DNA of 64,000 bases from Winogradskyella wandonensis (GCF_004346845.1 NZ_SMGI01000005.1:1-64000); one strand, 5' to 3'; positions 1 to 9,383 are shown, counted from the stretch's first letter. Notes: a model not told the origin generated them from the letters alone. Program-made: numbers and translations.

Positions 1-393
1 CTAACATCCATATCACAGTTGTCCATAGCTACTGGGAATAACGCTTGTGCTTCGGCTAAGCCTGTCGCATCATCACATTCTAAAGTCACATCTAAGGCAT
101 TGTCTGCTGTGCTCCAGGTTGGTGCTGTCGTATCTACGATGGTTATCACTTGCGTGTAAACGGCTGAGACATTACCGCAGTCGTCTGTTACTGTCCAGGT
201 GTTCGTGTAACTACCACTCTGTGGACATTCTGAACTTGGAATATAATCGCCAGAGACTTTCTCAATATCACTTACATCCATATCGCAGTTGTCCATAGCT
301 ACTGGGAATAACGCCTGTGCTTCGGCTAAGCCTGTCGCATCATCACATTCTAAAGTCACATCTAAAGCATTGTCTGCTGTGCTCCAGGTTGGT
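1..393 (-). repeat. Near-identical 123-bp direct repeat, period 270 bp
   Basis: Positions 1-123 and 271-393 match with only four differences (at 3, 15, 45 and 96 of the first copy). All four are third-position changes that leave the protein unchanged. The repeats encode part of a HYR-like module in the secreted protein and stay in frame (270 = 90 codons). More copies probably lie beyond the left edge. Confidence 0.9.
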
Positions 394-2309
394 GATTCTT
401 CATCTTTTGCTACACTAAACGAACTTTCGCAAGAAACTGTTTCTTCGCAATCGTCAGTAACAACAAGATTTATTGTAACACTTCCACCTTCACAAGCAAA
501 TTGATTAGGTGTATAGGTGCTTATATCTATTTCAACACCATCGATAGTGTAGACACCAACAGGATTTTTTCCACCAGAAAATGAAAATTGAGCTATCCAA
601 TCGGAATAAGCGGCATCAATTTGTGCTTGCGTTTGACAAGAGTCTAGTTCTAGATTTTCTGGGCAATTTACTGTTGGAGGATCTATATTTTCAATTTCAA
701 CAAAAATGATGTCTTGAGATGAGCAACCCGTACCCGGACCTCCAAAACCCGGAGCAATAACTACAACTGCATAGTTTCCAGATGTGTCTACAGTTATTGA
801 CTGCGATGTAAATTGATTACCTTCAGAATCTAAAAGAGGAATTAAATCACCATTACATATTAAATTTCCATCGGTATCTTCTCCTACTTGTTCGCAAATA
901 TACCATTCGTAGACGAGCCCTTCTGTGACATTGGTTTGGGCTGTTAAAGTGACTGTGTCTGTTACACAATCAAATTCGCCTGCTACAATATCAACGGACG
1001 ATTCTTCTATATTTCCAAATGGGAAAGGTCCTGCAAAGTCTTTAAGTTCTGAGGTGAAAGAAGGTGATGATCTTGTTTTGATTATAACTCCACCAAATAA
1101 AGCCTCACACTCTCCTTGAGAAAGCGACTGATCAAAACCAAATGCCGAAAAATTAATTCCAAATTCAACAAAAGTATTTGCAAAATGCGTATCTGTAACA
1201 TTTCCTTGAGAACCAATAATAGTGCCTATTGGACCTGCTGGTACATCTCCATTACCATTAGCATTTGGACCATTGATATTGGCAAAAGTTACGGGTAAGG
1301 CATTATCATCATACAATTCAATCTCGGCATAACCATATCCATTAGTATCGTCTCCAGATTCGAAAACTGGTTGTCCATTTCCTCCAATGACAAATTTAAA
1401 TTTGTAATTAGCAGGGTCATTAAATCCTAATATTAGATTATTGTAAGCCTGAATACTACCACCAGGTAATTCACTTGGTTTTATCCATATATAAAGATGA
1501 CCATCGATAACTACACCGCCATTCTCGAAGTTGAGAGAGATTATAACATCTCCCAATGTTACAACTCTACCATTTACGCTATCGAAAACCCATTCGGTAT
1601 GACCTCCTTTTGTTGGGTCACCCGTATTCGATAATTCATTTGTATTAGAGTCATACATTATTTCGCTTCGAAACAACTCAAAATCTAAGTAAGCCGAACC
1701 ATCTTCTGATCGTGTTGAAGCACCTATAAACGCCCAAAGTGAATCATTAAATCCTGGACCTTCACGCCTTAAATGCCCTAAGGCATCTATTAAATCATTT
1801 TTTTGAGGATTAGATCCTGTTATAGTATTCCATGTTAATGGGTTATCTGCATTTTTGTTAGACTGACCTTTAAAAATTGAAAAGTCTTTATTGTTACCAG
1901 CCCAATTCGGATCCCTTATATAAACGGCATCTAACCACCTTGTATTAGAGACTGGGTCTAGATAAAAGAAATCTTCTGACATCCCTCTAGTGAAGGTGTT
2001 GTTATTGTTAGACAAATCTGGTAAAGGAAGCGAAACATCAATTACGCCTCTACCATTCCCGAAAGGGTCAATATTATCAAACCAATCGTCAGAGCCCGGA
2101 AATCCGTTCAATGGTTGAAGAATACCATTTTCGAAGATTGTAAATGTAGATTCTGTCTGTACATCTGCATCGACACCAAAATTTGCTCGGTAAGCCCCAG
2201 TTTCAACAATAATTTGAGCCTTGACCAAAGAAAGAGAACACAATAAAAGTAAAAGCAAAAAAGATAACCTGAGTCTAGAAATAGACTTACTCAAAATAAA
2301 ATTTTCCAT
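1..2309 (-). CDS. Large secreted repeat protein, N-terminal part (partial)
   Basis: The frame is open from an ATG at 2309 to the left edge (769 codons), so the C-terminus is missing. Residues 1-32 form a signal peptide: a basic start, a long Leu run and a VKAQ-like end. A beta-rich region of unknown fold follows. Around residues 444-480 there is an Ig/PKD-like segment with Cys. From about 540 there are HYR-like modules with paired Cys (ECDD, DNCD). Two of them are nearly identical, at residues 639-680 and 729-769, with a 90-residue period. Proteins built this way in Bacteroidota are usually large T9SS-exported adhesins or gliding-related surface proteins. That role is inferred, because the sorting domain would lie outside the window. 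A TAnnTTTG box lies 62 bp upstream. Gene presence is certain; function is not. Confidence 0.85.
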   Translation of the reverse strand, partial: MENFILSKSISRLRLSFLLLLLLCSLSLVKAQIIVETGAYRANFGVDADVQTESTFTIFENGILQPLNGFPGSDDWFDNIDPFGNGRGVIDVSLPLPDLSNNNNTFTRGMSEDFFYLDPVSNTRWLDAVYIRDPNWAGNNKDFSIFKGQSNKNADNPLTWNTITGSNPQKNDLIDALGHLRREGPGFNDSLWAFIGASTRSEDGSAYLDFELFRSEIMYDSNTNELSNTGDPTKGGHTEWVFDSVNGRVVTLGDVIISLNFENGGVVIDGHLYIWIKPSELPGGSIQAYNNLILGFNDPANYKFKFVIGGNGQPVFESGDDTNGYGYAEIELYDDNALPVTFANINGPNANGNGDVPAGPIGTIIGSQGNVTDTHFANTFVEFGINFSAFGFDQSLSQGECEALFGGVIIKTRSSPSFTSELKDFAGPFPFGNIEESSVDIVAGEFDCVTDTVTLTAQTNVTEGLVYEWYICEQVGEDTDGNLICNGDLIPLLDSEGNQFTSQSITVDTSGNYAVVVIAPGFGGPGTGCSSQDIIFVEIENIDPPTVNCPENLELDSCQTQAQIDAAYSDWIAQFSFSGGKNPVGVYTIDGVEIDISTYTPNQFACEGGSVTINLVVTDDCEETVSCESSFSVAKDEESPTWSTADNALDVTLECDDATGLAEAQALFPVAMDNCDMDVSDIEKVSGDYIPSSECPQSGSYTNTWTVTDDCGNVSAVYTQVITIVDTTAPTWSTADNALDVTLECDDATGLAEAQALFPVAMDNCDMDV

Positions 2310-2370
2310 GATATTGGTTGAATTAATTAATCAACACAACACTAGTCAGAAAGTATACCGCAGAAATGGG

Positions 2371-2378
2371 CAAATTTA
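2371..2378 (-). promoter_or_regulatory. Putative minus-7 promoter box for the secreted repeat protein
   Basis: Read on the minus strand this is TAAATTTG, an exact match to the Bacteroidota TAnnTTTG consensus, 62 bp before the ATG at 2309. No clear TTTG minus-33 element was found at the right distance, so this rests on one box only. Confidence 0.4.
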
Positions 2379-2467
2379 TAAAAAACTAACTCGGAGTAAA
2401 TGAAGTAAGTTTATCTACAGGGGGAAGAATTTGTTAAATAAAATTAACACAAATTGATTTTACTTCG

Positions 2468-2524
2468 ACAAAATGCACTTTTTTTAGCTATAATTAACAA
2501 TTATTTCGATAAAGTGTTTTTTGT
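2468..2524. repeat. Imperfect inverted repeat downstream of hutH
   Basis: Arms 2468-2481 and 2511-2524 pair at 12 of 14 positions around a 29-nt AT-rich loop. The element lies between the end of hutH and the start of the repeat-protein gene. It could be a weak terminator for hutH (minus strand) or an operator. No strong U-tract follows on the minus strand, so the role is open. Confidence 0.35.
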
Positions 2525-2564
2525 TTTAAGAAAATACATCGATTTTAAACAATCTGACTTATTA

Positions 2565-4109
2565 TCAATTTAATAAATTGACTTTAATTCCATAGTCATT
2601 TAAAAACAATTCGAACTCTGTAATTGTGTACTGCTTTAAAAATTGAATGGTTTTTTCAATATCATCATGAAGAATTTCGTCTTTCTTAATAAACTTAACT
2701 TCTTTTCGATATGCTTTTAAGAACGACTCTATAAAATCGGACGACTTTAATGGTCGTCTAAATTCTATAGCTTGTGATGCATTAAATAATTCAATAGCAA
2801 TAATCCGCTCCACATTTCTAATTAAACTATAAGCTTGTGTTGCTGCATTTGCTCCCATACTTACATGGTCTTCTTGTCCATTACTAGAAACTATGCTATC
2901 TATACTTGCGGGCGTTGCCAATTGTTTATTGGCACTCACGATACTCGCAGCCGTATATTGCGGTATCATAAAACCTGAATTTAGACCTGGATTATCAACC
3001 AAAAAAGCAGGAAGTCCTCTAAGCCCTGATACCAACTGAAAAACACGGCGTTCTGAAATATTTCCAATTTCTGCCATGGCGATTTTTAAATAATCGAACG
3101 CTAAAGCCAAGGGTTGACCATGAAAGTTTCCTGCGGAAATTATTTCGTCTTCATCTGGAAAAATATTGGGATTATCCGTTACTGAATTTATTTCTGTAAT
3201 AATTGTTTTCTCAACAAAATCGATTGTATCCTTTGTTGCACCATGCACTTGCGGGATACATCTAAACGAATAAGGGTCTTGGACGTGCTCTTTTTCTCTA
3301 CTAATTAATTCACTTCCTTCTAAAAATTTGGTAAAGCGTCTTGCTACTTTTAGTTGACCTGCATGAGGTCTTATGATATGAACCAAATCATTGAACGGCT
3401 CTATTCGCCCATCGTAAGCATCTAACGAAATACTCGCTATAATATCCGCCAAATAGGATGCCTTATGAGACAATAATAAACAATATATGCCGTAAGCCGT
3501 CATAAATTGCGTACCGTTAAGCAGGGCTAATCCTTCTTTAGCTTCGAGTTTAATAGGTTTCCAGTTAAATTTTTTTAAAACGGTAGATGTATTGATTAAT
3601 CGGTTTTTATACGTCACTTTTCCTTTTCCTATAATGGGTAAAGACAGGTGTGCTAGAGGTGCCAAATCTCCTGATGCTCCTAAAGAACCTTGTGTGTATA
3701 CAAATGGAAAAATATCGTTATTAAAAAAATCGATTAATCGCTTTACTGTTTTTAGCTGAACACCTGAGTGTCCAAAACTTAACGATTTAATCTTAAGCAA
3801 AAGCATGATTTTAACAATGTCTTCTGGTACTTTTTCACCTGTTCCGCAGGCATGAGACATTACTAAGTTTTCTTGTAGTTTAGTTAAATCTCGCTTCGAA
3901 ATTTTAACATTATACAACGAACCAAAACCTGTGTTTATCCCATAAAATGGTTTGTCGCTTTCGGTAAGTTTTGCGTCTAAATATGCTTTAGACTTTTTTA
4001 TACGCTCTATAGCTTCATCCGATAGTTTGATTTTTTTCTTATTGAAGATAATATCATGGATATCTCTTAAAAGAAGATTCGAAGACGATATTGTGTAATA
4101 TTTAGACAT
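2565..4109 (-). CDS. hutH: Histidine ammonia-lyase (HutH)
   Basis: Cytoplasmic enzyme that removes ammonia from L-histidine to give urocanate, the first step of histidine degradation. The 514 residues match the usual family length. The self-processing MIO triad is Ala145-Ser146-Gly147 within GSLGASGDLAPLAHL, and the catalytic Tyr is Tyr56 in YGINTGFG. The substrate-selectivity site reads Ser85-His86 (VMSHACGTG), as in histidine lyases rather than tyrosine or phenylalanine lyases. The GQEDHVSMG segment carries the glutamate typical of HAL. The gene starts 5 bp after the nnr stop codon, so the two are probably co-transcribed. No hutU, hutI or hutG lies next to it, so it is not in a classical hut operon here. 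Confidence 0.93.
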   Translation of the reverse strand: MSKYYTISSSNLLLRDIHDIIFNKKKIKLSDEAIERIKKSKAYLDAKLTESDKPFYGINTGFGSLYNVKISKRDLTKLQENLVMSHACGTGEKVPEDIVKIMLLLKIKSLSFGHSGVQLKTVKRLIDFFNNDIFPFVYTQGSLGASGDLAPLAHLSLPIIGKGKVTYKNRLINTSTVLKKFNWKPIKLEAKEGLALLNGTQFMTAYGIYCLLLSHKASYLADIIASISLDAYDGRIEPFNDLVHIIRPHAGQLKVARRFTKFLEGSELISREKEHVQDPYSFRCIPQVHGATKDTIDFVEKTIITEINSVTDNPNIFPDEDEIISAGNFHGQPLALAFDYLKIAMAEIGNISERRVFQLVSGLRGLPAFLVDNPGLNSGFMIPQYTAASIVSANKQLATPASIDSIVSSNGQEDHVSMGANAATQAYSLIRNVERIIAIELFNASQAIEFRRPLKSSDFIESFLKAYRKEVKFIKKDEILHDDIEKTIQFLKQYTITEFELFLNDYGIKVNLLN

Positions 4110-4114
4110 ATGTG

Positions 4115-5668
4115 TTAACTATTTTCCGCTTCAACTTCTTCTTGCTGGGGTTGCTCGGGTTGTTTAAATAAATCGATATACGCTTCCCCAATGTAATCTA
4201 CAATATGGCTAGCTAACAAGCTTTGATAACCATATTCTTCTAGTGCCAAATCGCCAGCTTTTCCGTGTAAATAAACACCAAATAAAGCCGATTCTAGTGG
4301 GTTGTATTTCTGACATAACAATCCCGTAATTATTCCCGTTAACACATCTCCGGAACCCGCAGTTGCCATACCAGGATTTCCAGTAACACTAATAAACTTC
4401 TTTTGTCCGTAAACTATAATTGTATTTGCTCCTTTAATTATAACTAAAACTTTGTACTTAGTAGAAAAATCAGATGCTTTTTTTAGCTTATCAAAATCGT
4501 TGGACCACTCACCTATTAATCGTTCTAATTCCTTTGGATGTGGTGTTAGAATTGAGTTTTCTGGAATTAATTTGAGTAAGTCGTTGTTTTCAGAAATAAT
4601 ATTTAGCGCATCGGCATCTATTACTAATGGCGCTTTATTGTTTTTTAAAAATGCTTTTAGTGCAGAAACAGTATCAGGGAATTTACCCATACCAATACCT
4701 ATACCAATCGCATCAGGCTTTATATCAAAATCTATCGCTGTTATTTTATTAGTATCAGCATCCGTAATTACCATAGCCTCTGGTAAGCTTGTCTGCAATG
4801 GTACGTAGCCACATTTAGGGATAAATGCTGTTGTTAATCCGGCACCAGAGGACAAAACAGAACGTGTCGCAAGATGCACTGCTCCTATCTTTCCGTAACT
4901 TCCGCCAACTATTAGTCCATGGCCGAAATCGCCCTTATGTGCATATTTATCTCTCGGCTTATACATCGGGAGTACTTCGTTCTTCGAAATCAATTCGTAC
5001 TCTGTTTCTGTAGTCATTAAATAGTCTCTGTCGATACCAATGTCAATCACTTCCCATTGAATAGTACAGTCCGCGGTTTCGGGTAAAAAGAAAATTAATT
5101 TAGGCGATTGAAAGCTTAAGGTATAATTTGCCCTGACTACACCTTCGTTATCTTCAATTGGCTTATCAGTAAACCATCCCGAAGGAATATCTACTGATAG
5201 CGTAAATGCTGAAGATGCCTTAAAATGATTAAACAAGGCTTTTATCCATGATTCTATTTCACGATTTAGACCGATGCCAAAAATAGCATCTACAATAATA
5301 TCATCTCTATGGATGTCAGGGAAATCGGTTTCACATTTTAATAATTGAGGCCATTTTTTTGAGACGTCTTTTACCTTATCGTAACTTGTTAAAAAATCTT
5401 TAGAACGGCTATTACCACAATTAACGACATAAACTTCTACATTATAGCCGTGTGTAATTAAGTGCCTTGCCAAAACCAAACCATCACCTCCATTGTTTCC
5501 TATGCCACAAAACACATGGATTGGAACCTGTGCCCCTTGCATCCGTAGATGCATCCAGTTAAAAATTTGAAGTCCTGCACGTTCCATCAACTCTGATGGC
5601 GGCAGGCTTTGTTGTTCTTCGGTGACTTTATCGCCTTTATATATTTGTTCTTTGGAGAATATTTTCAT
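4115..5668 (-). CDS. nnr: Bifunctional NAD(P)HX epimerase / ADP-dependent NAD(P)HX dehydratase
   Basis: Metabolite-repair enzyme that reconverts damaged hydrated NADH and NADPH. The N-terminal half (about residues 1-220) is the YjeF_N epimerase domain with GIGNNGGDGLVLARHL. The C-terminal half (about 235-500) is the ribokinase-like dehydratase domain with GLIVGGSYGKIGA, a TPHPKEL motif and the anion-hole/ATP motif NPGMATAGSGDVLTGI. The 517-residue length is usual for the fused form. The C-terminus ends in a short Gln/Glu-rich tail. The gene is followed after 5 bp by hutH on the same strand. Upstream, 200 bp separate it from the next gene, enough room for its own promoter, although no clear TAnnTTTG box was found. 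Confidence 0.93.
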   Translation of the reverse strand: MKIFSKEQIYKGDKVTEEQQSLPPSELMERAGLQIFNWMHLRMQGAQVPIHVFCGIGNNGGDGLVLARHLITHGYNVEVYVVNCGNSRSKDFLTSYDKVKDVSKKWPQLLKCETDFPDIHRDDIIVDAIFGIGLNREIESWIKALFNHFKASSAFTLSVDIPSGWFTDKPIEDNEGVVRANYTLSFQSPKLIFFLPETADCTIQWEVIDIGIDRDYLMTTETEYELISKNEVLPMYKPRDKYAHKGDFGHGLIVGGSYGKIGAVHLATRSVLSSGAGLTTAFIPKCGYVPLQTSLPEAMVITDADTNKITAIDFDIKPDAIGIGIGMGKFPDTVSALKAFLKNNKAPLVIDADALNIISENNDLLKLIPENSILTPHPKELERLIGEWSNDFDKLKKASDFSTKYKVLVIIKGANTIIVYGQKKFISVTGNPGMATAGSGDVLTGIITGLLCQKYNPLESALFGVYLHGKAGDLALEEYGYQSLLASHIVDYIGEAYIDLFKQPEQPQQEEVEAENS

Positions 5669-5868
5669 TTTATTAATTCGAAATGTTATAAGGTATTTTT
5701 TATGTGAGACTCATAAAACCATTTAAGATTCAGCGAATGTCACTAGCCGTAAAAATAGCATTTTTAGCGAGTTTTTTTGGACGATATGTTAATTGAATTA
5801 AAAGAGACGAAGTAAAAAATAAGAATCGAATTGTGCGAAATCATCTATAACAAACTATTTATTTTAAA

Positions 5869-6615
5869 CTAACGATTTTCTCCTATAAATCTAAACCGCG
5901 CAAGGACAGCTACAACGGTTGTATCTTTCAACATCTTTCTGATCATAAAAAAATCTGGATTTAAATCGGATTTAATAGCCCAAAAATATTTCTTAGACAA
6001 TGGGAAATTCTCAGAGAGAACAGGGTAATCTACATAATTAGAAGACAATCCAAGCGTTGGATACGTTTCTAGAATATTTTTTATTGTTTCTAATTCATTC
6101 AATCGCTCATTTGCTGCCATGTTCTTGAGTTGAGTATCTACGTAGTAGCTGGATGTGTATCCATTTTCTATAAACTTGGATAGTGCATGAGGATAATAAG
6201 ACTCCACCAAAACTTTTGATTTTGGATAGTTAAAACGAGATAAAAGGTTTGACAACTTAATAAAGACGTCGTTGCTATTTTTTTCTTTTAAATTTTTAAT
6301 ATCTAACCACAGATAAGGTCTTTTTCCGTTAAGACCTTTTAAATAAGTTTCAAAACTCAAGCCTATAGATTCGGCAGGTGGATGATTAACGTCAAAACTA
6401 TTTTGGTCGGGTAAATACACCAAATCGAGTTCAACACCTTCAAAATAATTAAGTGCCGCATCTAGTTTTTCAAGACTATTAACTCTATGTGCCCATACTT
6501 TGTTATAGTGTCCTAAAAACTGAATTTTATAAGGGCTAAAAAAATGATAAGTCACAACGGCCAAACCAACGAGAACAATTACGACTAAGTATTTCTTTTT
6601 CTTTTTAGTTTGCAT
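5869..6615 (-). CDS. Membrane-anchored GDPD/menorin (FAM151)-like protein
   Basis: A protein of 248 residues with a Lys-rich start and one hydrophobic helix (residues 9-26), so probably anchored in the inner membrane with the rest outside the cytoplasm. The first third of the mature part reads WAHRVNSLEKLDAAL (41-55), VELDL (61-65) and VNHPP (76-80). This is the spacing of His-Arg, Glu-x-Asp and His in glycerophosphodiester phosphodiesterase-like TIM barrels, and WAHxVNS with xHPP is closest to the menorin/FAM151 branch. The canonical GDPD metal site is only partly present, so a hydrolase activity is inferred. Its start overlaps the end of the phosphoethanolamine transferase gene by 11 bp, which suggests translational coupling and a shared role in envelope lipid or glycan modification. 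Confidence 0.6.
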   Translation of the reverse strand: MQTKKKKKYLVVIVLVGLAVVTYHFFSPYKIQFLGHYNKVWAHRVNSLEKLDAALNYFEGVELDLVYLPDQNSFDVNHPPAESIGLSFETYLKGLNGKRPYLWLDIKNLKEKNSNDVFIKLSNLLSRFNYPKSKVLVESYYPHALSKFIENGYTSSYYVDTQLKNMAANERLNELETIKNILETYPTLGLSSNYVDYPVLSENFPLSKKYFWAIKSDLNPDFFMIRKMLKDTTVVAVLARFRFIGENR

Positions 6616-8257
6616 CGTAGTCTATTTGATATTTTATAAGGCGCCTTTTGGGCATAAAACTGGCGTTAAATACACTCTTTTTTGGTTCAAATTCTGAAAA
6701 TCTAATATTAGTAATATCAGCAAAACTATGAATAAACTCATCTAATATATAAGGTCTAGATGTGTAATTTTTATTTTGAACTTTATTCTTTTCAGATTGC
6801 CAATAGATAAAGGGCACCTCGTACATTGGTTTTGTCCATAAATATTCATTATGTCCAAGATTTTTATTGGTCGTTACATAAACATCATCGCCATGGTCAG
6901 AAAAATAAACGAGACTACTCTTCGACGTTTGCTTTTTTAATGATTTAATGAGACTGGCAATAATAAAGTCATTGTATCTAATGGCATTGTCGTAGGCATT
7001 AATCGTTTTTTTTGCTTTAGAAGATTTGTCTTCTGATGGATAATCTTCGTTTTTAAAATAATTAAAACGCTCAGGATATCGCTTTATGTAATTGCCATGT
7101 GTTCCTATGAGGTGAACAAAAATAATACGCTTCTCATTATTATCCTGTAATATGTTATTAACAACAGGAAGTAATTTTCCATCATAAATCTGCGCATCAG
7201 AATTTTCATTATTTAAAAAATAGGATTCGTCAGCAGCATTCGCTATGACGGAAGGTAGCGTTTCATAAATTCCTATTTTTCTTTGATTAGAAACCCAGTA
7301 GGTACGATACCCAGCCATATTTGCAAGTTGTACAATAGAGGCATTGGGATTCCTTTCGGCATTATTATAATCGGATAACGTAAGTATTTTATCCAACGAT
7401 AAAATTGTATGAACATGCGGGCTAATTACATTATTAAAAATTGAAAGTTCATTTTTTATTTGAGACAACAATGGATTTGTTTGTCTAGGATAACCGTACA
7501 ATTGCATATGGTGCTTAGTAGTAGATTCTCCAATAACTACAATATGCGTCTGCGGCTCATGCACTTGATTAACATTAGTTAATAAGTCCGTGGTTTTATT
7601 ACTTAAATTATCCTTACTTAAATCCAGGTAACTGTTATAATCCCGATAAGAATTATATGAAATAACAAATGTGTTTACATTTTGAAGCCTCGTAATTATT
7701 AAATAGACACTAAATACTAGTCCTACACTAAAAACAACGCGCATAGCCATTGAAACATTTTTACGAAGTTCTGATTTAACACTAAGACCAAATTGTTTTA
7801 AACCAACAAGAATAAATAAAGGCAGAAAAAGAATAAATGCTAGTACAAGTATTTCTGCAGTAAAATATGTCCCTAAAAAAGTAACTACTTCAGAATCATA
7901 GGTTTCAAAGATTGTGTAGAATGCTGAGGCTGATAACCGTTCTCTGTAATTATAATAAAAACTGAGCTTAACCAGTATCAAAAAATAAAGAATTGGTATT
8001 GATAACCAGGTAACTAACAACCTAAATTTTAAATTTTTAAAGCTTAAAATTAGTGCTATAGATATACAATTAAGCAACAAAAAATTAATTAATTCCTTTA
8101 TGTAAATCGTCTTATCATTAATAAAAAAATAGCCTAAAATAACCAACAACAAGAAAGGATAGATATGAAGCCCTATTAATATTTTATTTCTAAAAATAGA
8201 ATGTAAGTCCTTTAAAAATAAATTATAGATTTTTCTTAGCTTTTCGGCTACCCTCAT
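6605..8257 (-). CDS. CptA/EptC-like phosphoethanolamine transferase
   Basis: Inner-membrane enzyme of the alkaline-phosphatase-like superfamily. Related proteins transfer phosphoethanolamine from phosphatidylethanolamine to lipid A, core sugars or proteins. Five hydrophobic segments (about residues 27-47, 55-73, 80-98, 132-153, 170-190) precede the periplasmic domain. The nucleophile motif is GESTTKHHMQLYGY from residue 243, resembling the GESTxRGRMSLYGY form of CptA more than the GETxR form of EptA/MCR. Metal-ligand motifs SDHGDD (453-458) and GHNEY (468-472) are intact. Length (550) is normal. The start overlaps the upstream methyltransferase by 35 bp and the end overlaps the GDPD-like gene by 11 bp, so all three are probably one transcript. 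The acceptor molecule cannot be told from sequence. Confidence 0.85.
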   Translation of the reverse strand: MRVAEKLRKIYNLFLKDLHSIFRNKILIGLHIYPFLLLVILGYFFINDKTIYIKELINFLLLNCISIALILSFKNLKFRLLVTWLSIPILYFLILVKLSFYYNYRERLSASAFYTIFETYDSEVVTFLGTYFTAEILVLAFILFLPLFILVGLKQFGLSVKSELRKNVSMAMRVVFSVGLVFSVYLIITRLQNVNTFVISYNSYRDYNSYLDLSKDNLSNKTTDLLTNVNQVHEPQTHIVVIGESTTKHHMQLYGYPRQTNPLLSQIKNELSIFNNVISPHVHTILSLDKILTLSDYNNAERNPNASIVQLANMAGYRTYWVSNQRKIGIYETLPSVIANAADESYFLNNENSDAQIYDGKLLPVVNNILQDNNEKRIIFVHLIGTHGNYIKRYPERFNYFKNEDYPSEDKSSKAKKTINAYDNAIRYNDFIIASLIKSLKKQTSKSSLVYFSDHGDDVYVTTNKNLGHNEYLWTKPMYEVPFIYWQSEKNKVQNKNYTSRPYILDEFIHSFADITNIRFSEFEPKKSVFNASFMPKRRLIKYQIDYDAN

Positions 8258-9383
8258 ACATTTCGTATTTAACTAAACGAGATTCTAATTTGGCATTAAA
8301 AACCTTGATTTTTCGTGATGGTCTTAGTCCAACGTATTTTAATGCTTCGAGATTAGACGTGACTAACCAAGCATCTGTATTGGGATAACCATGTTTTAAA
8401 GTTGTACCGATGTTACCATAAAACTCTTCTACATTTAGGTTCTCTAAACGTTCGCCATATGGCGGATTAAACACCATATGTAATTTACTAGTCCCTGCTT
8501 TTTGTGTCTTGAAAAAATCTTCATGCTGTATGTGTATAAACTCATCTAAATGCGCATTTTTAATATTCTCTTTAGCTTTTCTAACTGCAGAAGGTGATTT
8601 ATCGTAACCAAATATTTTATGATGAAAATCTCTTGTTTTCTTTAAAAGCGATTCTTCAATCTTTTCAAATAAATCCACATCCCAATCTTGCCAGCGTTCA
8701 AAAGCAAATTCTTTTCGCATTAAGTTAGGCGGAATATTACATGCAATCATGGCTGCTTCAGCCAAAATAGTACCACTTCCACACATGGGATCCATAAAAT
8801 CGGTTTGGCCATCCCATCCACTCATCATTATTAAACCCGCAGCTAAAACCTCATTTATAGGCGCAATATTAGTCGCCGTTTTATAGCCACGACGATGCAA
8901 AGATTCTCCAGATGTGTCTAGCGAAATTGTACAGCGCTGACGGTCGATATGCACATTAATTTTTAAATCTGGGAATCGTAAATCTATATTAGGACGTGTA
9001 CCGCTGTTTTCTCTAAAACGGTCTACAATAGCATCTTTGGTTTTTAAAGCTGTGTATTGCGAGTGTGTAAAAATACTGTGGTGTACAGTGGCATCTACTG
9101 CCAACGAGCCTTCTGGCTTAAGGTAATCTTCCCATTTTATGCTTTTAACGCCATTATACAAATCCTGTTCTCGCGTAATACGAAAAGATTTAATAGGCTT
9201 TAGGATTTTTATTGCAGTTCTAATGCCTAAATTAGCCTTATACATAAAGCCCTTGTCACCAACAAAAGACACAACTCTAACGCCTTTCTCGATATCCATT
9301 GCTCCTAATTGAAGAAGCTCTTTAGCTAAAATATCTTCAAAACCAAATAAGGTTTTGGCAACCATTTTAAAATTTTCGTCCAT
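8223..9383 (-). CDS. THUMP-domain class I SAM-dependent RNA methyltransferase (RlmL N-half type)
   Basis: Likely methylates a guanine N2 in large-subunit rRNA, by analogy with the N-terminal half of RlmL. Residues 1-160 match the ferredoxin-like plus THUMP region. The catalytic Rossmann fold follows, with MDPMCGSGTILAEAAMIA (SAM site) and FNPPYGERL, the NPPY motif of N-methyltransferases. The start is placed at the ATG at 9383 (MDENFKM). A TTG four codons upstream would also be open but has no support. It is first in a minus-strand set with the phosphoethanolamine transferase, overlapping it by 35 bp. Its promoter is probably the minus-strand half of the palindrome at 9428-9448. No C-terminal RlmK-like half is present, which is common in Bacteroidota. 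Confidence 0.88.
   Translation of the reverse strand: MDENFKMVAKTLFGFEDILAKELLQLGAMDIEKGVRVVSFVGDKGFMYKANLGIRTAIKILKPIKSFRITREQDLYNGVKSIKWEDYLKPEGSLAVDATVHHSIFTHSQYTALKTKDAIVDRFRENSGTRPNIDLRFPDLKINVHIDRQRCTISLDTSGESLHRRGYKTATNIAPINEVLAAGLIMMSGWDGQTDFMDPMCGSGTILAEAAMIACNIPPNLMRKEFAFERWQDWDVDLFEKIEESLLKKTRDFHHKIFGYDKSPSAVRKAKENIKNAHLDEFIHIQHEDFFKTQKAGTSKLHMVFNPPYGERLENLNVEEFYGNIGTTLKHGYPNTDAWLVTSNLEALKYVGLRPSRKIKVFNAKLESRLVKYEMYEGSRKAKKNL

Noticed and set aside
1..393. CRISPR-like or integron repeat
   Set aside because: The repeats are 123 bp, in frame with a 270-bp period, and code for protein domains; all differences are silent.
2565..4109. Tyrosine ammonia-lyase of a flexirubin-type pigment pathway
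   Set aside because: The selectivity site is Ser-His (VMSHACGTG) with the HAL-type GQEDH segment, and no pigment genes are nearby.
5750..5785. AT-rich hairpin with a T-run as terminator
   Set aside because: The T-run is on the plus strand, where no gene ends, and the stem is weak beyond A-T pairs.
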